Position numbers and translations under genes: made by a program
The notes under the pieces: generated by a model
What the model saw: the letters and a program-made list of their open reading frames with translations, nothing else
The model's database searches: none
What the model was told of the DNA's origin: nothing
DNA from: Clostridiales bacterium
GTDB lineage: Bacteria; Bacillota_A; Clostridia; Saccharofermentanales; Saccharofermentanaceae
NCBI GenBank assembly: GCA_017649745.1
Contig: JAGCGE010000159.1
Span: forward strand, 1-14,563
Direction of reading: 5' to 3'
Length of the DNA stretch: 14,563 nt
Part shown: positions 1 through 9,167 of the stretch, piece after piece
How positions within the stretch are numbered: position 1 is the stretch's first letter
Layout: each line of letters begins with the position of its first letter

Positions 1-3000
1 CTTCACAGAATCCTGATGAACGAATTCGGGTACACTGAGAAGCGCTGGAAAGCCCTTGATGACATTTATGCGCAGGGCGACAGCGGAAAGACTGGCAGAT
101 GGCTTCAGGGTTATATGGACCAGCTTGCAGGAGTTGGCTACAACTTTGAGGAGCTTGGATGGACCGAAGAAGAATTCAAAAAGAAGCAAGAAGAAGCAAC
201 AAAAACTGAGGCCCAAAGGATTGAAGAGCTTACGCAAGAAGAGCTCATTGTTGAAAGCTTAGTTCAGATTCTTGGAAACTACAAGGACGGCATGGACGCC
301 GCTAGAGTTTCTGTTTCTAATTTTATAAAGACTTTAACTGGATTTGCTACAGCGGCTGGAAAAGCTATAATGGCCGTTGGCGAGGGACTCGGTATCGGAG
401 GAGTTAGCTTCTATAACTTCGCAGCGCTCGTTGCCCCGGTATCTGAAGCCTTTGCTGAGCTTGCTGAAGCGATACAGCCAACACACAATGAGCTTGCGGC
501 CATAATGGATGTGTTTGACGTTATTGGAACCCATATTTACGACGTCGTCTCTTCTGTTGCCGAAGTCGTGTATGAATTCGTCTCTTTCGCTGCGGCGGTA
601 ATTGCCTCAAGAGAAAGCCTTGATGAACTTGCAGAATCTGACGGTTTATCGTCTATCGAGACGAGTGTCATCGCGGTTCTGAAGGTTCTTCGTAACTTCT
701 GGACGATCATCAAAAATATCGGAAAGAGCGTCGGTCGTATACTCGTTGCAATAAAGAATGCCTTTAAGAGGGTTTTCGATCCGTCTGGTGTTCTAATGGG
801 CTTTTCGTCGTTTACGGATGGCCTTGCCGGAATATCTGAAAAGCTTGTAATCACAGAGAAAGCCGCTCTCGGTATTGAGAACGCGTTTGCTCTGGTATTT
901 ACAGTAGTTCAGTCCGTTGCTTCCGCAATTTCGAAGGTTGTCGGTGGCATCGTCAAGTTCATTGGCGGCGAAAAGAAAGCAACAAAAGCAACAGACGCAC
1001 TACGGAAGACAGCTGACGCCGGTAGCAATACGACGTCGATATTCCAGAAGCTCGGAGAGACTGTCGAGAAACTCTTCAAGAAAGTCGAAGAATTTCCTGA
1101 TAAATTCAAACGGTTGATGGACGCAATAAACCAGCAAGAAGGCGTCATTAGACTTAAGGAGTCTTTTGGCAAGCTGTGGAAGTCTATCAAAGACGGTATA
1201 GCAAATGCCGCAGGTCCGGCAAGCGATGCTCTTGGGGAGTTTGTTGAAGCCACAGGTGCCACAGGCGCTACTGGTTTCGGCATTCTCGTTAATGGTATCG
1301 GTATCGTGGCCGGAAAGATCGCCGACTTCGTAGACATGCTCCCGACATGGGGAACAAATATTAAGAACTTCTTCAACGACACGATGAACGACATCAAAAC
1401 GTTTGCTGACAAGCTTGGGATTGCAGATTTCTTCAAGACTCTAGGAAACGCGGTCGATGTATCGTTCGATGAAAACGAACTGACAATAACTGGAAAAGTC
1501 AAAAAGTTCTTTACAGAGCTCGGAACGAAACTGTACGAACAGCTCTCCAGTGTAGATTGGATGAAAGTCGGCAAAGGATCGATCATCGCATTGATATTTG
1601 CGAATTTGTTCAATGTATTCAAGACGACAGACGAACTCGCGACATTGATTAGTGCGGCATCAGCGATTCCGAAGAACATTAACAAGATATTCATTAACTT
1701 CAACTCGCTTATTACTGTCGGTAAAGGTCTTGCGAAGAAGCTCACGATGGCGTATTTCATCAAGTCAATCGCGCAGTCTATAATCATGATAGCTGGTGCT
1801 GTTTATATTTTGGCGGACATGCCACAGGAGCAGCTTAAAGAAGGTCTTGCTGCGGTTACATGGATCGCCGTTATCATGATGATGCTCGGCAAAGCATTCG
1901 AGATGCTGACTAGAAACCTTAATGCTGCCGGCTCTGTTAGACAACGTAATGTCGGAAACCAGACTGGTATCTCTATCGTCAATAAGGTCAGTGGGTTGTT
2001 CACAACACTCCTCGGGCTTGCGGCGGTATTCGCCGCAGTATATCTACTGATGAAAGGCTTCCATGATCTGGCGTCAAAGCTGGACACAATAAAGAACGAT
2101 GATACGATCGGCCATACCATTCTGTTAATGGCTGGTATGATAGCCGGAATAGGCACATATTTTCTGATAATGCTAGCCGCAACTAGACTTCTGAACTTCC
2201 AGAAAGACGATGCCGCGGCGTTTATATCGATAGGCATATTCTTTGCAGGTCTTGGTGTGGCGCTTCTGCTTATTTCTGAGTCCCTAAAAGTACTTAACGA
2301 TGTAGACATAAAAATAGAGACTGTTGCTGCTCTTGCCGGCATACTATTTGCATTGACCCTCGTTATTGCGGCTGTTGGTTACGCTGCGCAGAATACTGAT
2401 TACAAATCGATGCTAGCAATAACCGCAGTGATGTTTGTGCTGACGATTACGTTGGCGGCTATTGGCGTTGGTCTTGTTGCCCTTACGACAATTCTAATTG
2501 GCTTGAAACTATCTGGTAATCTGGATGTGTTTAAGCTTGCAGTTGCGACGGTTGCTTTATTCGTACTGGCAATGGGACTTGCCATTGATCTCATAATATC
2601 GAATTTGAAACGAGTAAAACCTCAGCTTATGTTGTCGCTCGCTGCCGTAATATTGTCATTCTCGGTAGCGATGGTATTGATAGGCGTTGCTATCGGCAAC
2701 CTCGCGAAAAACCTTGACGGAACCAGTGCTCTTGCAGCCGGTGTAGCTATAGGTACTATTATCGGTGCACTAATAGGCATTGGCGTGCTGGTAATGCTGA
2801 TGCTCAAGCAACTCGCACCGATGCGAGAAAAGTCCTATGAACGAATTCTTGCAGTCGCTGCAGTATTTGCTGCGGTAGGCGTCTGCGCGGTAGCCATTGG
2901 TGCGGCGGCACAGCTTGCCACAGGAGCCAGTATCGGCTCTATGATATTCATAGTCGCTGCTATAGCACTTATTGCAGGAACGCTTATCGGAACTGTAGCG

Positions 3001-5445
3001 CTTCTTAAAAAGATAAACGACCCCAAAGCAGTTGAGGGCCTGTTCGCGATGGCTGTTGCATTTGTCGCAATAGGTGCGGCTATGTATATTCTGGCGTTGT
3101 CGTTAAAAATGCTTGCAGAACTAGACATGACTCATCTCGGCGTGGCTGCTGGAATACTGTTCGTATTCATGGCGTTGTTCTCGGTGCTTGCGATATTTGT
3201 CGGTGCTAATACTGCACTGGCCGCTGGCTTCAAAGCCATTGCCGGTGGCATATTAATGATAGGCATTGCGTTCCTTGCGATGGGCGCCGGTCTTTACGTA
3301 TCAGCCAAAGCAATGGAACTCATAACGAACATAAGCACGAGACTTGCGGAGTCTATAACCCTCATCGCGACAGCCATTGAAGGTCATACCGGTGTGTTTA
3401 TCGGTATTATCGTTACTTGTATTGCTATCGCGGTAGTCATCTCGTTGATTGTCGTTAGCATCATGCCGCTTACGACGGTAGTTACGAGCGTAATCGGTTC
3501 TGTTGTTAGTATGGTAACAAGAGGCATTGGCGCGTTGTCGACATCTCTGAGCACAGCCTTTACAAACTTTATAACATGGTGGAACGGCTCTTCGAAACAG
3601 GTTAAGACGATGTTCGTAAGCATGATCGTTATGCTCTGCGCAGCAATCATCAAAGCATCGCCTGAAGTATTGAAGACCATTGGAAAACTGATTATTAAGG
3701 TGGCAGATTTTCTGATTGAGCTTATTCCGGTAATCGTTGACAAACTTGTTGATATTTTACTTGCGCTTATCAACGCCCTTGCTGATAAGATTAGACAGGA
3801 ATCTGCAAGAATTGCGTACGCATTGTGGAATGTGATTGAGGCATTATTTGAGGTCTTGATAGACGTGGTTGCCGAGGGCCTGGGCCTGTTTCTATCCATG
3901 TTCGAAAACGTGCCACTTGTCGGAGATCTCGTTAGCGATGCAAAAGAGATGCTTTATGGCGGAGCAATGGGAGCAAAGGCGTTACTGCGCGACGGGCTCG
4001 AAGCAGCGAACGAATACGCTGATGCAATCGAAAAATGTGCGACAACCGAAGAGCTAATGGCTGCCGGACGCGAAAGATCAGATGCTGGCTGGAAAAGCCT
4101 GAAATCGGATGCTCACGACGCAGCGGTGCAGGTTGGATTAGTTCAAGATGCCGCCAATAAAGATCTTGGTAATAATACCGTTCCGGATCAGATTAGCCGA
4201 AAATCCGACGAAGCTTATCGGAAAATGGTCATCCTTCGTGATGCTGCGACTGAAGCCTCCGAAAAATTGGGGGACATCCCTCAAGCAGCAAAAGACGCGT
4301 ATATAAAAGCGCAGTCCGAAGGTTACACGTCTCGTCTCGGAGCCGGATACCTCAAGAAGGAAGACGCAAAGAAATCCGGTGAAGAGGCGGGAGCAGCCGC
4401 AAACGACGGACTCATAGCCCAACCGTGGAAACAAACTGGCAAAAAAGCAGGTAAAGATACTGGTAACGGCATCATTGAAGGAGTTACAGACGCGATCACA
4501 GACAAAGTTGACATCAATGGCATGACGAATGGTATGTTCGGAGGCTCTGATAATCCGCAAGACTTCCTTACACAAGGCGGATACGGTGCTGATGACTGGG
4601 GCGCTGCTGGTACAGACACTGTCGGTCAGTACACAGAAGATGGCGCTGCAGCAATGAAGGACGAGAACCTCTTCTATGATTCTGAAACCGATAACATGAA
4701 AGCCGCGAATGAGGCAGTTAAAGACGCTCGTAAAGAGCACGTTGAGACTGTCAGAGACGAGATTGTCAACCCCGCGGCTAATGAGCTTAGAAAAGGTCAT
4801 GATAGATTTTATAGTGCTGGCGAGTGGGCCATTGCTGGTTATACAGCGGCTATTCGTAACGGCGCAGATGAAGCCAATAAAGTTCTTACTCAAGTTGCTG
4901 CTGGTAGCTACGGCGAGTTTATAGGCCCAAGAGGTCTTGACGAGAATTCCCCGTCGAAGAAGTTCTATCAAGCTGGTGTTTATGCTACACTTGGTTTTAT
5001 AAACGGCATCCAGAAGAATGAAGAAGCTGTCGGATCCACAATGAATGGTCTTTCCGGAACAGTCATTGACGCTTTCGGCAATCCGATGCAGTATGTTGCG
5101 TCCATGGCGAACGGAGACATCCAGTACGATCCGTCTATCAGACCCGTACTGGACACGTCTGGTATTGCTCGTGGCGCATACGGCATAAATTCCATGTTCC
5201 AAAATCAAAATGTAACACTTTCCGGACTTTCTGGGCAGATCGCAGCAGACATCGGTCAGCTTGACTCCAGAAATTCTGATGTAGTTGAGGAGCTCAAAGC
5301 CCTTAGAGAAGAAATGAGTTACCTGTCAGACGACATCCAGCAGATGCAAGTGGTGATGGATACCGGAGCGCTCGTTGGTACAATGGCTGGTCCTATGGAC
5401 AAAGCAATGGGCCGCAGAGCGATTTATAGAGGAAGGGGGAACTAA
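1..5445 (+). CDS. Tape measure protein (5'-partial)
   Basis: This is the phage tail tape measure protein. It sets tail length, occupies the tail tube lumen and helps DNA cross the host membrane. The frame is open from base 1. The first ATG (16) has no ribosome binding site, so the true start lies upstream; numbering below is from that Met (1809 residues visible). Residues about 1-570 are mostly helical and charged or alanine-rich. Residues about 578-1200 hold roughly 16 hydrophobic segments arranged as degenerate helix-pair repeats. A charged helical stretch follows. Near the C-terminus, NSPSKKFYQAGVY followed by GFINGI is the usual SPS..F...G....GF..GI signature of Firmicutes tape measures, and the protein ends RRAIYRGRGN. 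No lysozyme or peptidase motif was seen. The stop lies 2 nt before the Dit start, and the Dit ribosome binding site is inside this gene. The family call is secure; the N-terminal extent is unknown. Confidence 0.95.
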   Translation, partial: LHRILMNEFGYTEKRWKALDDIYAQGDSGKTGRWLQGYMDQLAGVGYNFEELGWTEEEFKKKQEEATKTEAQRIEELTQEELIVESLVQILGNYKDGMDAARVSVSNFIKTLTGFATAAGKAIMAVGEGLGIGGVSFYNFAALVAPVSEAFAELAEAIQPTHNELAAIMDVFDVIGTHIYDVVSSVAEVVYEFVSFAAAVIASRESLDELAESDGLSSIETSVIAVLKVLRNFWTIIKNIGKSVGRILVAIKNAFKRVFDPSGVLMGFSSFTDGLAGISEKLVITEKAALGIENAFALVFTVVQSVASAISKVVGGIVKFIGGEKKATKATDALRKTADAGSNTTSIFQKLGETVEKLFKKVEEFPDKFKRLMDAINQQEGVIRLKESFGKLWKSIKDGIANAAGPASDALGEFVEATGATGATGFGILVNGIGIVAGKIADFVDMLPTWGTNIKNFFNDTMNDIKTFADKLGIADFFKTLGNAVDVSFDENELTITGKVKKFFTELGTKLYEQLSSVDWMKVGKGSIIALIFANLFNVFKTTDELATLISAASAIPKNINKIFINFNSLITVGKGLAKKLTMAYFIKSIAQSIIMIAGAVYILADMPQEQLKEGLAAVTWIAVIMMMLGKAFEMLTRNLNAAGSVRQRNVGNQTGISIVNKVSGLFTTLLGLAAVFAAVYLLMKGFHDLASKLDTIKNDDTIGHTILLMAGMIAGIGTYFLIMLAATRLLNFQKDDAAAFISIGIFFAGLGVALLLISESLKVLNDVDIKIETVAALAGILFALTLVIAAVGYAAQNTDYKSMLAITAVMFVLTITLAAIGVGLVALTTILIGLKLSGNLDVFKLAVATVALFVLAMGLAIDLIISNLKRVKPQLMLSLAAVILSFSVAMVLIGVAIGNLAKNLDGTSALAAGVAIGTIIGALIGIGVLVMLMLKQLAPMREKSYERILAVAAVFAAVGVCAVAIGAAAQLATGASIGSMIFIVAAIALIAGTLIGTVALLKKINDPKAVEGLFAMAVAFVAIGAAMYILALSLKMLAELDMTHLGVAAGILFVFMALFSVLAIFVGANTALAAGFKAIAGGILMIGIAFLAMGAGLYVSAKAMELITNISTRLAESITLIATAIEGHTGVFIGIIVTCIAIAVVISLIVVSIMPLTTVVTSVIGSVVSMVTRGIGALSTSLSTAFTNFITWWNGSSKQVKTMFVSMIVMLCAAIIKASPEVLKTIGKLIIKVADFLIELIPVIVDKLVDILLALINALADKIRQESARIAYALWNVIEALFEVLIDVVAEGLGLFLSMFENVPLVGDLVSDAKEMLYGGAMGAKALLRDGLEAANEYADAIEKCATTEELMAAGRERSDAGWKSLKSDAHDAAVQVGLVQDAANKDLGNNTVPDQISRKSDEAYRKMVILRDAATEASEKLGDIPQAAKDAYIKAQSEGYTSRLGAGYLKKEDAKKSGEEAGAAANDGLIAQPWKQTGKKAGKDTGNGIIEGVTDAITDKVDINGMTNGMFGGSDNPQDFLTQGGYGADDWGAAGTDTVGQYTEDGAAAMKDENLFYDSETDNMKAANEAVKDARKEHVETVRDEIVNPAANELRKGHDRFYSAGEWAIAGYTAAIRNGADEANKVLTQVAAGSYGEFIGPRGLDENSPSKKFYQAGVYATLGFINGIQKNEEAVGSTMNGLSGTVIDAFGNPMQYVASMANGDIQYDPSIRPVLDTSGIARGAYGINSMFQNQNVTLSGLSGQIAADIGQLDSRNSDVVEELKALREEMSYLSDDIQQMQVVMDTGALVGTMAGPMDKAMGRRAIYRGRGN
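1753..3420 (+). repeat. Degenerate hydrophobic helix-pair repeats inside the tape measure gene
   Basis: Within the tape measure, about eight units begin near 1753, 1987, 2221, 2407, 2626, 2845, 3040 and 3229, a spacing of 62-78 codons. Each has one hydrophobic helix, a short polar turn often containing L..LD or N.D, and a second hydrophobic helix starting A..A. Units 3 and 7 are clearest: both run F..(I/L)G.A, then SLK.L..(V/L)D, then AAGILF. Unit starts were placed by eye, so edges are approximate. Many predicted membrane segments are usual in siphovirus tape measures; the regular repeat is what is seen here. Confidence 0.5.
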
Positions 5446-5447
5446 GG

Positions 5448-6275
5448 ATGCAGACCTACTATGATGGCGCTTACTCAGTGTATTTCGGAGACAAGAACAC
5501 ATGGACAGATTGGCACCTTATCCCCATTTCTCGTCCGGTAATCAATCCTCCGCCAATTCATTCTAACACTGTTGAAGTTCCCGGTGCGAATGGTTACATA
5601 GACTTAACGGATTTCCCAACAGGATTTCCGACGTACGGCAACCGCACCGGGACTCTTGAATTTTACGTCGATAACTCAGTTCCGAACTGGGATTGGGATC
5701 GGGCGTATGACGAAATCATGAATTATCTCCATGGGTTCACGATGAAACTCGTCCTGGGTGATGAGAAGGGCAATCGAACACCTTTTTATTACTCAGGACG
5801 TTTCGCGGTTAACCAGTGGAAATCTGATAGACTGTGTTCGTCTATAACAATCAATTATGACGTGTTCCCGTACCGCCTTGTTTCTTTTTCAACTCAGGAA
5901 CCGTGGCCGTGGAATCCGTTTGATTTCCGTTATGGCGTTATCATTGATAAGTCAGAATTCACGTTCACCATGGACGATGCCTCGTCTTGGTCTACACTCA
6001 CGACCTGGACATCCGACTATCTCGGTCTGATGCCGCTTACACCGGTGTTCACGGTCTCGGCAGACGGAGGAATGGACATCGAATGGTGTAACTGGAACCC
6101 GGATGCGTCAAAATCTATTGACCCACACGCTTACTATCATCAGTATCATCTAGCGAACGGTGTCAACAACGTTCCGACAATCCAGTTCGCAACACCTAAG
6201 CCCGGAGACAGGACAAGTTTCAACTTCAAAGGCATCGGCACAGTATCAATAGACTTCAGACAAGGGAGGCTTTGA
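5448..6275 (+). CDS. Distal tail protein (Dit), siphovirus family tail component
   Basis: Dit forms the hexameric ring between the tail tube end and the Tal hub and is the anchor for baseplate and fibre proteins. This 275-residue protein has the N-terminal Dit pattern: W.DWHLIP.SRPVI.PP (residues about 19-36), then VPGANGYIDLTDF and YGNRTGTLEFYV. That is the W..W.L.P..RP.I..P / PG..G.ID.T / Y.NR signature. Its C-terminal part is beta-rich and closes with GIGTVSIDFRQGRL, like the G.G.V.I.YR.G.L ending of the family. The ATG at 5448 is preceded by GGAAGGGGG at 5431-5439, inside the tape measure gene. Position between tape measure and Tal fits exactly. The length is close to that of a plain Dit, so there is no sign of an extra carbohydrate-binding insertion. 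Confidence 0.9.
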   Translation: MQTYYDGAYSVYFGDKNTWTDWHLIPISRPVINPPPIHSNTVEVPGANGYIDLTDFPTGFPTYGNRTGTLEFYVDNSVPNWDWDRAYDEIMNYLHGFTMKLVLGDEKGNRTPFYYSGRFAVNQWKSDRLCSSITINYDVFPYRLVSFSTQEPWPWNPFDFRYGVIIDKSEFTFTMDDASSWSTLTTWTSDYLGLMPLTPVFTVSADGGMDIEWCNWNPDASKSIDPHAYYHQYHLANGVNNVPTIQFATPKPGDRTSFNFKGIGTVSIDFRQGRL

Positions 6276-6278
6276 GCA

Positions 6279-8678
6279 ATGTACACTGTATACGCGGACG
6301 ATGTATGCATTTTCGACGATACTGTAGAAGACATTCGAGTAAAGCTCATAGACCCTACCCTCACAATGGAGGACAGTGCCGCTGGGTCATTGGAATTTAC
6401 TCTACCAATTCAAAATCAGGGCTACGGCAACAAACCTAATGGTCAGCCGGTTATAGAACTGATGCGAACCAGGTTCCATGTCTTCAGGACAATCCAGAAC
6501 AACGGCGCATATGTGACAGAAGAGATTTGGGAAGGGCGAGCAATCACTGAGGAGTTTGATTTCTACAACAACCGTAGAATCTACTGCGAAGGTGAACTCG
6601 CCTATCTCAATGACACTACCCAACCGCAGGCGCAGTACTTCGGAAATGCGGGTGCCATCCTTGATGTCAGTGGGTTTTTAAGAACTATCATCGAGAACCA
6701 CAACAAAAAGGTGTCGGCCGACAAGCAATTCACTGTCGGCGCAGTCACTGTGCATCAGGAATCTATCGGTGCTTACCGGTATACTGACTACGGAACGACG
6801 CTCGAGGCAGTCAACAAACTCGTAGAGGATGTCGGCGGTCATATGAGAATCCGTAAACAAAACGGTATACGGTATCTTGACTGGTATGCCGAGTTCGGTC
6901 AATCTGCAACGGCGAACCAGGTTATCGAATTCGGAAAGAACCTGCTTGATGTCGCAAAAACGAAGGACATGACAACCCTCTGCACGGTATTGTTGCCACT
7001 TGGTAAGAAGACCACAAACGGGGGTACAACGACGGTTGGCGACGAGATAAAGTTCAGTTGGCAATCTGACGGCACATGGATCGATGGCGACGGTATTATG
7101 CATGCGGTAGATCCATCGACATCTGCTTACTACGGACATCAGGCGAGCTACGCGATTGAAGTGCAACCTGAGCACACATACTTTATTACATGCCGAAACA
7201 CAGGTATTGTTGAAACGAACCAGGCTTGTGCCATGTACGTAGTCACAGACGCCCTTAATAAGGGAGATTATGGTCAGCCTGTTATGGTTAAGTCTGCCTC
7301 TGGTGCCGTTGCAACAGACATCGTCGAAGAGAAGATAACAATCCCGATACAGGACAACCCGGGGCATACATACTATCTCTATCTTTGCACGCTTACACAG
7401 ACCGCGCTAAGGGCGAGAGTCTATGACTCAAAAGAAATCCCTGAGAACCTTGATGAGTATGTAACAGTCGAGTCCGTCAACAGCGGTTCACTCTTCGTAC
7501 AGAATTCTGAGCTAATTTCAAAATACGGGTGGATTGAGCGTCAACACGTATGGGACGACGTTGAAGAGCCCTCCGTATTACTTACGCGCGCTCAGAACTA
7601 CCTTGCGACTGGTCAGTTCGAGGAAGACGTGCTCGAGGTAACAGCCCTTGATATGCTTGCTCTCGGGTACAATGACAAACGTGGACTTAATGTCCTTGAT
7701 ATTATTCACGTCAAGTCTGAACCGCATAACATTAACAAGTATCTTCCTATCACAAAGCTCGAAATACCACTCAACGACCCCGCAAACATGAAGGTCACGA
7801 TTGGCATCGACGAGACTAAGAACCTCACACAGTCAAACGCTGAGATGAATGAGTCCCTGCTTGCTAAGATTGGGGCTATTCCATCAGCGTCTACACTTCT
7901 TCAGAATGCGTATGAGGATGCTGCGAATCTGATCAACGCTGCTACAGGCGGCTATATCACCATTGAGCAGAACGAGCAGGGTACCGCTACAGCGCAGTTC
8001 ATTGTGTCTAATGTACCGTATGATCAAATCGATCTGGCTACGAATGTCTGGCTATGGAACGTAAACGGTTTGTGTCACGTAACTTCTTGGCCTCCAACTG
8101 GTCAGGACATGAACCTGGCGCTCACTATGGACGGTTCGATCGTTGCTGACAGAATGACAACCGGTACTCTGAGAGCGATTCAGATTGTTGGCTGCGATTT
8201 GACGGTGTTTGACAGCGATACAGTTGATCCGTCCCAGGAGCACAAAGAACCAGGCTGGTCTACGCGCGATGGATGGGTCAGACTCTGCCAAGGAAAACTT
8301 CGTGGAGGAATAGGCGCATTCATCGACCCGAACGGCAGGACATGTTACGAAAACGAGTACGGCTGGCTTGATTGCCACACGGACATTACGGACATCGATG
8401 GTGAATCCCAGACTCGTAGACACGGTTGGCAATGGCATTCGGATGCTATACAAATTTGGACGAACTCCTTCGCAACAAGAAACATGGGAGACTATGGGAC
8501 TGGAAAAGTATGCTGGAAGGGCGGAACTGGAACGGTTTGGGTCGCATCTAGTGTCGGAAATGAAATACAGTGGATGACGATAGACTTCGTTAACGGCCTG
8601 ATGGTTACAAAGATACCGAATGGTCATGAGCCGTCGGATCCAGTTATTAACAATGGAGGCGAAAACCCGAGCGGTTAA
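6279..8678 (+). CDS. Tail-associated hub protein (Tal; prophage tail endopeptidase-like)
   Basis: This is the tail tip hub at the distal end of Dit, the platform for host contact. The 799 residues divide as follows. Residues 1-245 are the N-terminal hub fold, including YGTTLEAVNKLVEDVGGHMR and the family's LCTVLLPLGKK strand. Residues about 253-386 appear to be an inserted beta-rich domain. Residues about 392-530 return to the hub (V.SVNSGSLFVQN, ISKYGWIER, RGLNVLDIIHVKS, ITKLEIPLNDP). Residues about 555-635 match the common Tal tail segment (VWLWNVNGL, then LALTMDGSIVADRMTTGTL). Residues about 640-799 are a tryptophan-rich domain I do not recognise. It is named by resemblance to the prophage tail endopeptidase family; no catalytic residues were identified, so peptidase activity is not claimed. 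AGGGAGG at 6263-6269 sets the start. Confidence 0.85.
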   Translation: MYTVYADDVCIFDDTVEDIRVKLIDPTLTMEDSAAGSLEFTLPIQNQGYGNKPNGQPVIELMRTRFHVFRTIQNNGAYVTEEIWEGRAITEEFDFYNNRRIYCEGELAYLNDTTQPQAQYFGNAGAILDVSGFLRTIIENHNKKVSADKQFTVGAVTVHQESIGAYRYTDYGTTLEAVNKLVEDVGGHMRIRKQNGIRYLDWYAEFGQSATANQVIEFGKNLLDVAKTKDMTTLCTVLLPLGKKTTNGGTTTVGDEIKFSWQSDGTWIDGDGIMHAVDPSTSAYYGHQASYAIEVQPEHTYFITCRNTGIVETNQACAMYVVTDALNKGDYGQPVMVKSASGAVATDIVEEKITIPIQDNPGHTYYLYLCTLTQTALRARVYDSKEIPENLDEYVTVESVNSGSLFVQNSELISKYGWIERQHVWDDVEEPSVLLTRAQNYLATGQFEEDVLEVTALDMLALGYNDKRGLNVLDIIHVKSEPHNINKYLPITKLEIPLNDPANMKVTIGIDETKNLTQSNAEMNESLLAKIGAIPSASTLLQNAYEDAANLINAATGGYITIEQNEQGTATAQFIVSNVPYDQIDLATNVWLWNVNGLCHVTSWPPTGQDMNLALTMDGSIVADRMTTGTLRAIQIVGCDLTVFDSDTVDPSQEHKEPGWSTRDGWVRLCQGKLRGGIGAFIDPNGRTCYENEYGWLDCHTDITDIDGESQTRRHGWQWHSDAIQIWTNSFATRNMGDYGTGKVCWKGGTGTVWVASSVGNEIQWMTIDFVNGLMVTKIPNGHEPSDPVINNGGENPSG

Positions 8679-8712
8679 GTTTTCCTGAAAGAATTCAAAA
8701 TGGAGGTACTTT

Positions 8713-8919
8713 ATGGACAGAGTATACGCAAGCGTCGAAGGCGGCCTTGCTCAGTGGCTTAGCGTTGAATCCCAAATGGACGAAATGCTTGAAAAAGGTG
8801 CTACACTGTACGTTGTTCATGACGACAACACAACAGAAGTGCTTGCAACCCCTGAAGATGGCTACCTTCTTCCGAAACCTAAGATCACAGTAACTATTAA
8901 GATCGGAGGTGTGACCTGA
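8713..8919 (+). CDS. Small hypothetical phage protein (68 aa)
   Basis: I do not recognise this protein. TGGAGG at 8701-8706 gives it a good ribosome binding site, and its TGA shares one base with the next ATG (8919), so the two are probably translationally coupled. The N-terminal half is acidic and amphipathic (SQMDEMLEKGATLYVVHDDN), the C-terminal half beta-like and basic (KPKITVTIKIGG). There is no signal peptide or membrane segment. Its place after the hub gene suggests a small virion component or tail assembly factor, by context only. Confidence 0.75.
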   Translation: MDRVYASVEGGLAQWLSVESQMDEMLEKGATLYVVHDDNTTEVLATPEDGYLLPKPKITVTIKIGGVT

Positions 8920-9167
8920 TGGACGATCCACGTCAGGAGATGATGGCGATGGAAGACCGTGTTAAATCGGCTCGGTCCCTCGTCAAGAACACCATGCAGC
9001 AGATTATGCTGAAAACAGGCCTGCCTCCGTATCTCATGGATCTCGTTGTCTGCGAGGCTCTTGCTGATATTCGTAACTTCGAGATCCATTGGGGCGAAGA
9101 ACCCCCGAGAAGACCCACACCAACTGTACAACAGGAAGGTGATGAGAATGCCGTGGGCGAAAATTGA
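8919..9167 (+). CDS. Small hypothetical phage protein (82 aa)
   Basis: I do not recognise this protein. CGGAGGTG at 8904-8911 precedes the ATG, which overlaps the previous stop by one base. The sequence is helical (MMAMEDRVKSARSLVKNTMQ, then LPPYLMDLVVCEALADI) and ends in a short proline- and charge-rich tail containing EEPPRRPTPT. It is soluble, with one cysteine. Its last 20 bases overlap the start of the next gene. Position suggests a tail-tip accessory protein; function is unknown. Confidence 0.75.
   Translation: MDDPRQEMMAMEDRVKSARSLVKNTMQQIMLKTGLPPYLMDLVVCEALADIRNFEIHWGEEPPRRPTPTVQQEGDENAVGEN
9133..9142 (+). promoter_or_regulatory. Ribosome binding site deciding the start at 9148
   Basis: AGGAAGGTGA lies inside the preceding gene. 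It sits 5 nt before the ATG at 9148 but overlaps the in-frame ATG at 9142. This favours 9148 as the true start over the upstream in-frame ATGs at 9142 and 9046. Confidence 0.65.

Noticed and set aside
1222..1287. Short GAT-type triplet run (ATGATGATG-like residues, 'GATGATGF') in the tape measure as a collagen-like or phase-variable repeat
   Set aside because: Only about two to three imperfect units; too short to support collagen-like structure or slippage.
4138..5208. Long minus-strand open frame (356 codons) opposite the tape measure gene
   Set aside because: It lies entirely antisense to a clearly coding region, has no plausible family motif, and its residues look like a reverse-complement shadow (Ser/Arg/Cys rich). 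Several other minus-strand frames here (for example 909-1787, 1803-2342, 6678-7367) are the same kind.
9046..9147. Upstream extension of the 50-residue protein to an ATG at 9046
   Set aside because: It would overlap the preceding gene by over 100 bases, has no ribosome binding site, and the extension reads as out-of-frame sequence. The start at 9148 has a well-placed site.
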